From the NCBI GenBank assembly GCA_040752275.1, contig JBFMFH010000100.1, positions 1 through 33,432 of the forward strand: a stretch of 33,432 bases of DNA. The letters run 5' to 3'. Shown here piece by piece: positions 1-5,798 of the stretch (the stretch's first letter is position 1; each line of letters begins with the position of its first letter). This DNA is from JBFMFH01 sp040752275 (GTDB lineage: Bacteria; Acidobacteriota; Vicinamibacteria; Vicinamibacterales; JAKQTR01). Made by a program: the position numbers and the translations under genes. The notes beneath the pieces were generated by a model that searched no databases, was not told the origin of the DNA, and was given only the letters and a program-made list of their open reading frames with translations.

Positions 1-1
1 C

Positions 2-58
2 GAGCGGGTGGCGCCGGACGGGCGCCCGCCGCGGCGGAAGGCCCTCAGCCGTGGCCAT
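2..58 (-). CDS. possible N-terminus of a protein leaving the window
   Basis: An ATG on the minus strand at 58 opens a frame with no stop before the window edge (19 codons, Arg/Pro-rich). No clear ribosome binding site or recognisable motif is visible. The remaining 59-200 stretch between it and the cytochrome gene shows no other supported gene. This may be a chance frame in GC-rich DNA. Confidence 0.2.
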   Translation of the reverse strand, partial: MATAEGLPPRRAPVRRHPL

Positions 59-202
59 GTTTGTGGGCCTGAGCAGCGGTGGGCTGTCCGGCGACAGGAC
101 CCGCGAGGGAAGGATCACAGACGAGCCCCTGACCGCGACATCGTCCGACGGCGCGCGTGGCACTCGGCGCGTGCCCGGCCCCGCTGGTGCGGCTACACCC
201 TG

Positions 203-622
203 TCACGGGTCCTGAACATCACCGATGACATCAACTTCCGCCCCGTCGACAGCCGGGTGCTTGCCAGCCGATTCCGTCCGCTGGAGGTCACGAACCAACT
301 GGAGCAGCTGCCGCGCCTGCTTCTTCGTTGCTTTCTCGTCCGACGCGAAGTCGGCCTGCGAGAGATCGTCGGTCGCGACGTGGCAGTAACTGCAGCGCTT
401 CTCGAAAGTGAGGGCGAGCGACTTCATGATGTTCACCAACTGAGGTTTGGCGATGTCCTTCGGCAGGACCTGGAGATTGCTGAAGGTGTCGGGGATCGGG
501 CTCCGCGGGTCTCCCTGACCGGGCACCTGCGGCGGCGGTGGAACCTGCATGGGCACCTGGGATGCCAGCCCGGTGGCGGCATAGACGGCGATCATCAACG
601 TCAGCGCGGTCTTCTGGTTCAT
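203..622 (-). CDS. secreted monohaem c-type cytochrome, reaction-centre cytochrome subunit-like
   Basis: A 139-residue protein with an N-terminal hydrophobic signal (about residues 5-20) and a Pro/Gln-rich linker (28-45). A single CxxCH haem motif follows (Cys77, Cys80, His81), set in a context of the type FxNLQVLPKDI...L...M. That pattern is typical of the short cytochromes annotated as photosynthetic reaction centre cytochrome c subunit in Acidobacteriota, where they occur in non-phototrophs and probably carry electrons in the periplasm. The start at 622 is supported by a GAGGAG ribosome binding site 5 bases upstream. It stands apart from the arsenic genes; the nearest upstream coding trace on the same strand is a redoxin relic about 100 bases away. 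The assignment as an exported haem protein is firm, the partner and role are unknown. Confidence 0.85.
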   Translation of the reverse strand: MNQKTALTLMIAVYAATGLASQVPMQVPPPPQVPGQGDPRSPIPDTFSNLQVLPKDIAKPQLVNIMKSLALTFEKRCSYCHVATDDLSQADFASDEKATKKQARQLLQLVRDLQRTESAGKHPAVDGAEVDVIGDVQDP

Positions 623-725
623 GGGATCTCCTCGTCCTCACGTGCTCATCCGGCGTCTGACGGACAGGGTCGCTCCCAGAGGTCGCCGGGAGCCGTTCTG
701 CGCGGCGGTGTAGCGTTCGGGCCCG

Positions 726-884
726 TCACGCAGGGGTCTTGCCGAGAAGCCGGCGAACCAGCGTGTCGAGCGCGTCTTCCGCCAGGCGCCCGGGGTGATA
801 GAGGCGGACGATGCCCTCTCGGTCGAGCACGACCAGCGTCGGCGTCGTGCGCAGGGCGACAACGACGAGGCACGGCCTTCTCAT
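726..884 (-). pseudogene. C-terminal remnant of a thioredoxin/TlpA-like redoxin
   Basis: The minus-strand frame 884-726 encodes 52 residues with the signature of a redoxin C-terminus: TTPTLVVLDREGIV (strand with the cis-proline Thr-Pro), then a helix ending LVRRLLGKTPA. The CxxC active site and the whole N-terminal half are missing. No other frame upstream supplies them. The ATG at 884 is probably fortuitous. The homology stops abruptly near 885-900, beside the intergenic stretch before acr3, so a deletion or insertion/excision event is likely. Function is presumably lost. Confidence 0.55.
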
Positions 885-985
885 GTCCCGATGGTCCTCT
901 GGGAGGCTGAAATGTTACACCCGTCCTGACGCAGGGAGACTGCCCCTGTCGCGCCGCCGTCCTCAGCCGAGTCAGCGGCCGCCGC

Positions 986-2065
986 CTATGCGAGGTCTGC
1001 CACTGCCGCCGCTGCGAAGGAGTACCGACGCTGGAACCACAGCGCGACATTCACGAGAGCAATGAGTGCCGGCACCTCGACCAACGGACCGATGACTGCC
1101 GCGAACGCCGCCCCGTGGTGGATGCCGAAGGTGCCCACGGCCACGGCGATCGCCAGCTCGAAGTTGTTCGACGCGGCGGTGAACGACAGCGTCGCCGACT
1201 GGCTGTAGTTGGCGCCGACGGCTTTGCTGATGAAGAACGACACCAGGAACATCACGACGAAGTACACGAGCAGCGGGATGGCGATGCGCAACACGTCCAC
1301 CGGGAGTTGCACGATGGTCTCGCCCTTGAGCGAGAACATGATCACGATGGTGAAGAGCAGCGCAACCAGGGTGATGGGGCTGATTCTCGGGATGAATCGG
1401 GACTGATACCACTCGCGCCCCTTCACGCCGATCAGTGAGAAGCGCGTGATGACGCCGGCGATGAATGGGATGCCGAGGTAGATGAAGACGCTGGTGGCGA
1501 TCTCACCGATCGTGATGTTCACCGCCACGCCGCTCAGGCCGAACCACCCCGGCGCAACGGTAATGAACACGTAGGCGTAAATCGAGAAGAAGAGCACCTG
1601 GAAAATGGAGTTGAAGGCAACGAGACCGGCGCAGTACTCCGTATCCCCGCGTGCCAGCTCGTTCCAGACGATGACCATCGCGATGCAGCGAGCCAGGCCG
1701 ATCAGGATCAGGCCGACCATGTACTCGGGCTTGTCCGGCAGGAAGATGATGGCGAGTGCGAACATCAGGATCGGGCCGATGATCCAGTTCTGGACGAGCG
1801 ACACCGTTAGGACCCTGCCGTTCCTGAAGACCTGCCCCATCTGCTCATATCGCACCTTGGCCAGCGGTGGGTACATCATCAGGATGAGGCCGATGGCCAA
1901 TGGCACCGACGTTGCGCCGGCGCTGAACCGGTTCAGGAACGGCACGATCCCCGGAAACGCGTAGCCGCTGCCGACGCCGACGGCCATCGCGGCAAAGATC
2001 CACAGCGTCAGGTAGCGGTCGAGAAACGACAGCTTTCCGGCCACGCCGGCGTGCTCGTGACTCAC
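986..2065 (-). CDS. acr3: Acr3-family arsenite efflux permease
   Basis: A 359-residue, ten-helix inner membrane carrier that exports As(OH)3 using the proton motive force. Family hallmarks are visible: LARCIAMVIVW with the essential cysteine in the fourth helix, NELARGD after it, and the SNNFELAIAVAVG motif carrying the conserved Glu of the ninth helix. Length matches the family (about 350-360). The start chosen is GTG at 2065, preceded by GAGGTG with a 4-base spacer. An in-frame extension to 2209 exists but reads as low-complexity and would cross the promoter. It diverges from the permease/arsC operon, sharing a control region with an inverted repeat. Together with arsM and arsC it forms a complete arsenic detoxification locus. 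Confidence 0.95.
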   Translation of the reverse strand: MSHEHAGVAGKLSFLDRYLTLWIFAAMAVGVGSGYAFPGIVPFLNRFSAGATSVPLAIGLILMMYPPLAKVRYEQMGQVFRNGRVLTVSLVQNWIIGPILMFALAIIFLPDKPEYMVGLILIGLARCIAMVIVWNELARGDTEYCAGLVAFNSIFQVLFFSIYAYVFITVAPGWFGLSGVAVNITIGEIATSVFIYLGIPFIAGVITRFSLIGVKGREWYQSRFIPRISPITLVALLFTIVIMFSLKGETIVQLPVDVLRIAIPLLVYFVVMFLVSFFISKAVGANYSQSATLSFTAASNNFELAIAVAVGTFGIHHGAAFAAVIGPLVEVPALIALVNVALWFQRRYSFAAAAVADLA

Positions 2066-2139
2066 GCGGCACCTCACTCGCAGGGCGGCGGCCCGCCCCG
2101 CCCCATGCGTCTTGCCACCCTCCCCCAGCAATCCGGGCC

Positions 2140-2169
2140 TTGACCCGGGAAGCGCAGGCGGCATACACT
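2140..2169 (+). promoter_or_regulatory. predicted promoter of the permease-thioredoxin-arsC operon
   Basis: TTGACC (2140-2145), an 18-base spacer and TACACT (2164-2169). It predicts a transcript start near 2176. The -10 box overlaps the left arm of the inverted repeat at 2166-2187. Confidence 0.45.
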
Positions 2170-2187
2170 TCGAAATAACGCGAAGTG
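2166..2187. promoter_or_regulatory. candidate ArsR operator between divergent arsenic promoters
   Basis: A perfect inverted repeat CACTTCG-N8-CGAAGTG. It overlaps the plus-strand -10 box and abuts the minus-strand -10 box. A dimeric regulator bound here would block both acr3 and the permease operon. The assignment to ArsR rests on position, not on a matched consensus. Confidence 0.5.
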
Positions 2188-2217
2188 ACGATACCGCATC
2201 TCCGGCCATCGTTGCAA
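2188..2217 (-). promoter_or_regulatory. predicted acr3 promoter
   Basis: On the minus strand: TTGCAA (2212-2217), an 18-base spacer, TATCGT (2188-2193). It predicts a start near 2181 and a leader of about 115 bases before the GTG at 2065. The boxes are moderate matches; their symmetry with the opposing promoter around the inverted repeat adds support. Confidence 0.35.
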
Positions 2218-2232
2218 GCCCCGGAGTCCCAG

Positions 2233-2769
2233 ATGCGCTGGCAGGACGAATGGAAATCGCTGGCGTACGGAACGGCGGCGTTCCTCGCCATCCTCTTCCT
2301 GCCCATCGGCACCCCCCGCTTCACCGGCGCCCTGGCCGAAGCCCTGTACCTGCTCAAGTGGTACGCGCGCGAACACATGGTGCTGTGCCTGCTCCCCGCA
2401 TTCTTCATCGCCGGCGCCATCACCGTGTTCGTCAGCCAGGACGCAGTGCTCAAGCATCTCGGCGGTGATGCCAGCAAGGTGGCCAGCTACGGGGTCGCTT
2501 CGGTGTCGGGCACCATCCTGGCCGTGTGCTCCTGCACCGTTCTGCCGCTCTTCGCCGGCATCTACATGCGCGGCGCCGGCCTGGGCCCGGCAACGGCGTT
2601 CCTCTATGCCGGACCGGCGATCAACGTGCTGGCTATCGTGCTCACCGCCCGGATCCTCGGCGCGGGTATCTGCTCGGCTCGGGAACAGGCGATCGGGCCC
2701 GGCCACAATGCCCCCATGGGGATCGCCGGGAGCACCCGGCACGTGCGTCGAAACATGGAGGACTCATGA
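2233..2769 (+). CDS. half-length ArsP/YraQ-type permease (DUF318), probably truncated
   Basis: A 178-residue protein with about four hydrophobic segments. The motif CSCTVLPLFAGIY followed by GAGLGPATAFLYAGPAIN is the signature of the first half of DUF318 permeases, a family that includes the organoarsenical exporter ArsP. Full-length members have about 300-370 residues in two related halves; here the membrane sequence ends near residue 150 and is followed by about 35 residues that look random. The second half has probably been deleted. The ATG at 2233 was chosen because it precedes the conserved N-terminus; an in-frame GTG at 2185 lies inside the operator. The stop overlaps the next start (ATGA), so even if inactive it may matter for translational coupling. 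Confidence 0.6.
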   Translation: MRWQDEWKSLAYGTAAFLAILFLPIGTPRFTGALAEALYLLKWYAREHMVLCLLPAFFIAGAITVFVSQDAVLKHLGGDASKVASYGVASVSGTILAVCSCTVLPLFAGIYMRGAGLGPATAFLYAGPAINVLAIVLTARILGAGICSAREQAIGPGHNAPMGIAGSTRHVRRNMEDS

Positions 2770-2999
2770 AGACGATTCAGATCCTGGGCACCGGCTGTCA
2801 GAAATGCCGTCTGCTCGCCGACTACGCCGAGAAGGCCGCACAGGGCCTCGGCATCGAGTACCGCCTCGAGAAGATCAGCGATCTCAAGGACATCGCCGCC
2901 TTCGGCGTGATGTCGACGCCGGCGATAGCGGTCGACGGCACCGTGAAGATCGCCGGGCGGGTTCCGTCGGTTGAAGCCCTGAAGGAGCTTCTCGCGTGA
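2766..2999 (+). CDS. small redox-active CxxC thioredoxin-like protein
   Basis: A 77-residue single-domain protein of the mini-thioredoxin/glutaredoxin-like type (MTH895/TM0996 relatives). It begins with a strand leading into GTGCQKC, the active-site CxxC, and carries the cis-proline signature STPAIAVDG, then a short C-terminal helix. Such proteins are often encoded next to DUF318 permeases and may donate electrons to the neighbouring arsenate reductase; that role is inference. Its ATG overlaps the permease stop by four bases, and its own stop overlaps the GTG of the arsC fusion, so all three genes are tightly coupled. It has no signal peptide, so a cytoplasmic location is expected. Confidence 0.85.
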   Translation: MKTIQILGTGCQKCRLLADYAEKAAQGLGIEYRLEKISDLKDIAAFGVMSTPAIAVDGTVKIAGRVPSVEALKELLA

Positions 3000-3712
3000 C
3001 GCTTCGTGTCGAGGTGCTCGTCTTCGACGGGTGTCCACACGCGGAGGCGGCGATCGACATGGCGCGAGCCGTTGCGGTGCGCATGGGGCCGGCTATCACC
3101 GTTGAGCGGGTGGACGTCGACACACCCGAACAGGCGGCGATGCTGGGCTTTCCGGGCTCACCGTCGATTCGCGTCAACGGCGTCGACATCGAAGGACGCG
3201 TCGGCAACGGATCGCTGAGCTGCCGCGTGTACGAGGGCGGCTCCGGACTGCCGCCTCAGTGGCTGGTCGAGGCGGCCATCCTACGCGCACGGCCGCCTCG
3301 AGGCCTGCTCTTTCTGTGTGTGGCCAACTCAGCCCGCAGCCAGTTGGCCGAGGGCATAGCCCGGGCGCTGGCGCCCGCCACCGTCATCGTGCATTCCGCC
3401 GGCTCGCAGCCGACCCCCGTTCGTCCTGAAGCCATGGCTGTCCTGTCGGAAATCGGCATCGACATCTCAGCCCATCGATCCAAACTCGTGTCGGACGTGC
3501 CTGCGCATCAGATCGACACCGTGATCACACTCTGCGGCGAGGAGGAGTGTCCCGTGTTCCTCGGGCGGGCGACACACCTCCACTGGGGACTGCCGGACCC
3601 GGCTGGCGCCTCCGGAGGTGAGGCCGACCGGCTCTCAGCGTTCCGTGAGACCCGGAACGAGCTGCGGCGCCGCCTGGGCGTGATCTTCGACCCGGATCCG
3701 TCGAGTTTCTGA
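2996..3712 (+). CDS. arsC: fusion of a thioredoxin-like domain with LMW-PTP-type arsenate reductase (ArsC)
   Basis: A 238-residue two-domain protein. Residues 1-98 form a thioredoxin-like domain (strand ending FDGCPHA with a single Cys13, then GFPGSPSIRVNG and SLSCRVYEGGSG), seen elsewhere as a stand-alone small protein near metal resistance genes. Residues 103-238 are a thioredoxin-linked arsenate reductase. The P-loop CVANSAR (Cys108-x5-Arg114) is the phosphatase-type nucleophile, Cys180 and Cys185 in LCGEEECPVF form the redox pair, and HWGLPDPA is the family's general-acid loop. The two cysteines are unusually close (C-x4-C) compared with many ArsC proteins. It would reduce arsenate to arsenite for Acr3 and ArsM. 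The start is a GTG overlapping the previous stop (GTGA). Whether the N-terminal domain helps recycle the disulfide is unknown. Confidence 0.9.
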   Translation: MTLRVEVLVFDGCPHAEAAIDMARAVAVRMGPAITVERVDVDTPEQAAMLGFPGSPSIRVNGVDIEGRVGNGSLSCRVYEGGSGLPPQWLVEAAILRARPPRGLLFLCVANSARSQLAEGIARALAPATVIVHSAGSQPTPVRPEAMAVLSEIGIDISAHRSKLVSDVPAHQIDTVITLCGEEECPVFLGRATHLHWGLPDPAGASGGEADRLSAFRETRNELRRRLGVIFDPDPSSF

Positions 3713-3731
3713 GGTCGGATCGGGGCCACCG

Positions 3732-3926
3732 TCACGGCTGGAACACCGCCTGCGGGCACAGCACGATGCCCTGCGCCCAGAGGCACTCGCTGCAGGCGGG
3801 AAACGGCGTGCCGAAGCAATCGCCGTCGTTGGTCTCGGAGATGGCACACCCGCCGCAGCTCAGGCACGGTGAGACGTCGAACTCACGAACTCCGATGCCG
3901 GCAGCGTGGTGCGGAAGCCGGCTCAG
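3732..3926 (-). CDS. candidate 64-residue Cys-rich protein with CTG start, coupled to arsR
   Basis: Downstream of arsR, in the -1 frame, lies a frame open from 3941 to a stop at 3732-3734. It encodes seven cysteines, beginning with a CLSCGGC cluster (CxxCxxC) and continuing with isolated and CxxC cysteines up to VLCPQ. Cysteine density this high is not expected by chance. There is no ATG, GTG or TTG. The CTG at 3926-3924 overlaps the arsR TGA as CTGA, imitating an ATGA coupling junction. It would then be a 64-residue metal-binding protein, perhaps an As(III) or zinc chaperone or a small Fe-S carrier. Alternatives are a -1 frameshift fusion to arsR or a decayed gene. I do not recognise the family. 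Confidence 0.45.
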   Translation of the reverse strand: MSRLPHHAAGIGVREFDVSPCLSCGGCAISETNDGDCFGTPFPACSECLWAQGIVLCPQAVFQP

Positions 3927-4381
3927 GTTCGACCGGCCGCCTTACGCGCGGTCTCGGGCCGCCCGCCGACGCGCCGGACGCCCTGGGGTGTCTTCAGATC
4001 GACCCCCACGACACACAGCGTCTCCAGCGGGACCGCCCTCAGCCGCCGGACCAGTTCGGCATCGAGCCGGATCTGAACGTCCGGAGCCAGGGCGTCGAGG
4101 GCCGGACCGATCAGCGAGGCGGCCGGACCGTCGCGAACGAGACTGTATTCGACCCACTTCCCTTGCTTGCGTTCCGCGACCAGGTCGGCCCGGCGCAACT
4201 CGGCGAGGTGCCCCGAAACGGTCGACGCGGCCAGGCCAAGGACGGCCGTCATCTGGCAGACACAGAGCGGCCCCGAGTGCAGCATGGCCAGGATGCGCAG
4301 GCGCACCGGGTGGCCCATGGCCTTGGCGGCATTGACGATCAGCCGCAGGGTGTGGAGTTGCGCCTCGGACGGCTTCCTCAT
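3923..4381 (-). CDS. arsR: ArsR-family As(III)-responsive repressor, CVC-type site
   Basis: A 152-residue winged-helix repressor. HPVRLRILAML begins the DNA-binding core, and LCVCQM carries Cys40 and Cys42, matching the classical ELCVCDL metal site on the helix before the recognition helix. STVSGHLAELRRADLV is the recognition helix and KQGKWVEYSL the wing. The start at 4381 (ATG before RKPSEAQLH) fits the family; a longer in-frame start at 4441 would swallow the promoter. A long C-terminal tail (about residues 110-152) is unusual for ArsR. The gene follows arsM after a 105-base gap that carries its own consensus promoter, so it can be transcribed separately. It probably represses one or both arsenic promoters and is released by arsenite. 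Confidence 0.92.
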   Translation of the reverse strand: MRKPSEAQLHTLRLIVNAAKAMGHPVRLRILAMLHSGPLCVCQMTAVLGLAASTVSGHLAELRRADLVAERKQGKWVEYSLVRDGPAASLIGPALDALAPDVQIRLDAELVRRLRAVPLETLCVVGVDLKTPQGVRRVGGRPETARKAAGRT

Positions 4382-4394
4382 TTCGTCATTTCCG

Positions 4395-4423
4395 AATCTA
4401 CCAATCCAATACGGCGCTGTCAA
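4395..4423 (-). promoter_or_regulatory. consensus promoter of the CVC-type arsR
   Basis: On the minus strand: TTGACA (4418-4423), a 17-base spacer, TAGATT (4395-4400). The predicted start falls about six bases downstream, at or next to the A of a mini-ORF ATGACGAAATGA whose stop overlaps the arsR ATG. The arsR leader would be about 8 bases. Confidence 0.6.
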
Positions 4424-4486
4424 GGCGGCCCGCGCCCCCACGCGATCCCGTACGGTGCACCCAGGGGCACCACGTCCCCCGGGGCG

Positions 4487-5329
4487 TCAGGCGACGGGTT
4501 TCGTCGCCCGGATGAACCCGCTGTAGAACTTGTTGTCCACGAGCGCCGCAACTTCGCCGACGTTCATGCCCTGCGACTCGAGGAACGACCGGGCGTCCTC
4601 GGCGCGGTACACGCGCGTGGGCTCGATCGAGACGTCGGCGAATCCGGCCCTCGCCAGCGTGTCGACGTAGACGTGTTCGTCGAGCGCCCCCGCGATGCAG
4701 CCCACCCACAACTCCACGCTACGCCGGATCGCCGGCGGGATCTCGCCGCGCACCACGATGTCCGACACGGCCAAGCGGCCTCCGGGCTTCAGTACGCGGA
4801 ACGCCTCGGCCAGGGCACGGTCCTTGTCGGCCGACAGGTTGATCACACAGTTCGAGATGATCACGTCGACCGAGTTGTCCGGCAACGGAATGTCCTCGAT
4901 CTGGCCCTTGAGGAACTCGACGTTCTCGAGTCCCGACTTCCGCTGATTCTCACGGGCGAGGGCCAGCATGTCATCGGTCATGTCCAGGCCGTAGGCCTTG
5001 CCCGTGGGACCGACCCGCCGGGCCGACAACAGGACGTCGATGCCGCCGCCCGAGCCGAGGTCCAGCACGACCTCGCCGGAGCGGAGCTCGGCCAGAGCTG
5101 TTGGGTTGCCGCACCCCAGCGAGGCGACCACGGCGCGCTCGGGCAGCCCGGCCGTCTGGTCCGCGTCGTAGAGGTTGGATGTGATCGGATCCACGGCCCC
5201 TGGCGCCAGCAGATCCGCCGGCCCGCAGCAGGTGCTCGAGCAGCAGCCGGCGCCGCCGGGCTTGGCCTCGATGACGCGCCGGGCGGCCGCGCCGTACCGT
5301 TCTCTCACTTTCGTCGCGATGTCCGACAT
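4487..5329 (-). CDS. arsM: arsenite S-adenosylmethionine methyltransferase
   Basis: A 280-residue class I methyltransferase that converts As(III) to methylated arsenicals using SAM. The SAM-binding glycine loop is VLDLGSGGGID (about 88-98). The four cysteines characteristic of ArsM are in place: the N-terminal cluster CCSSTCC (29-35), Cys73 in SLGCGNP, Cys161 in SNCVIN and Cys211 in VGCIAGAL. Length equals that of typical bacterial ArsM. The ATG at 5329 is preceded by AGGAG with a 7-base spacer; an in-frame ATG at 5377 would overlap the upstream arsR. It lies 35 bases after that arsR, in one transcription unit. Methylation complements Acr3 export; an ArsP-type exporter for trivalent methylarsenicals would suit it, but the permease here looks incomplete. 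Confidence 0.95.
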   Translation of the reverse strand: MSDIATKVRERYGAAARRVIEAKPGGAGCCSSTCCGPADLLAPGAVDPITSNLYDADQTAGLPERAVVASLGCGNPTALAELRSGEVVLDLGSGGGIDVLLSARRVGPTGKAYGLDMTDDMLALARENQRKSGLENVEFLKGQIEDIPLPDNSVDVIISNCVINLSADKDRALAEAFRVLKPGGRLAVSDIVVRGEIPPAIRRSVELWVGCIAGALDEHVYVDTLARAGFADVSIEPTRVYRAEDARSFLESQGMNVGEVAALVDNKFYSGFIRATKPVA

Positions 5330-5364
5330 GGGGTCACTCCTGAGTTGTGGAGGTGCCGGCCTGT

Positions 5365-5724
5365 TCAGCAACGGCACTGCCTGATGAGGTCCTCCGGGTC
5401 AACGGCCCGGCTTCGGCCGCAGCACTCCGAGTACAGGAAGCCGAGCAGCGCCCTCAGTGCCGCGGTGTCGACCACGTAGCGCAGGAACGTGCCTTCGCGC
5501 ACGACGCTGACGAGGCCCTCATGGCGGAGCTTCTGGAGGTGGTGCGACAAGGTTGCGCCGTGGATGCCGAGCTCCGCCTGGATGTCCCCGACGATGAGTC
5601 CCTGGGGATGAGCGGACAGGAGCAGGCGCATGATGCGCAGGCGCGACGCCGTGCCCATGGCGGCCATCATGCCGGCCAGGCGGTTGACGTCGGGAGCGGC
5701 TTTGCGCGGCGTCCGTTGAACCAT
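5365..5724 (-). CDS. arsR: ArsR-family repressor, C-terminal Cys-pair type
   Basis: A 119-residue winged-helix regulator. GTASRLRIMRLLLS opens the core, HGATLSHHLQKLRHEGLV is the recognition helix, and REGTFLRYVV is the wing. It lacks the CVC site on the third helix. Instead it has a vicinal pair Cys101-Cys102 (SECCGR) plus Cys117 and Cys119 at the extreme C-terminus, as in the Acidithiobacillus-type ArsR whose As(III) site is built from C-terminal cysteines. It is the first gene of the arsR-arsM unit. The ATG at 5724 fits the fold start and sits 7 bases after the -10 box of a strong promoter, so the message is predicted to be leaderless. Autoregulation is likely through the inverted repeat over that promoter. 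Confidence 0.92.
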   Translation of the reverse strand: MVQRTPRKAAPDVNRLAGMMAAMGTASRLRIMRLLLSAHPQGLIVGDIQAELGIHGATLSHHLQKLRHEGLVSVVREGTFLRYVVDTAALRALLGFLYSECCGRSRAVDPEDLIRQCRC

Positions 5725-5746
5725 ATTTCTAATAGTATGGAAATAT
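5723..5746. promoter_or_regulatory. candidate ArsR operator over the arsR-arsM promoter
   Basis: An inverted repeat ATATTTC-N10-GAAATAT covering the -10 box, the predicted start site and the first bases of the arsR start codon. Its position suits autorepression. Confidence 0.55.
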
Positions 5747-5760
5747 TGCCCCTGCGTCAA
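5732..5760 (-). promoter_or_regulatory. strong sigma70-type promoter of arsR-arsM
   Basis: On the minus strand: TTGACG (5755-5760), a 17-base spacer, TACTAT (5732-5737). The A of the arsR ATG lies 8 bases downstream, so transcription should begin at or next to the start codon. Confidence 0.65.
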
Positions 5761-5798
5761 GCCCCTCGTTCCGCGCCCATCGCCCTGTCCTCCGGATG

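Noticed and set aside
8..910. 300-codon plus-strand open frame
   Set aside because: It is antisense to the cytochrome c gene, Arg/Gly-rich and without any motif; a shadow of GC-rich coding DNA.
3869..5479. 536-codon plus-strand open frame
   Set aside because: It lies opposite arsR, arsM and arsR, whose motifs are unambiguous; composition is that of an antisense shadow.
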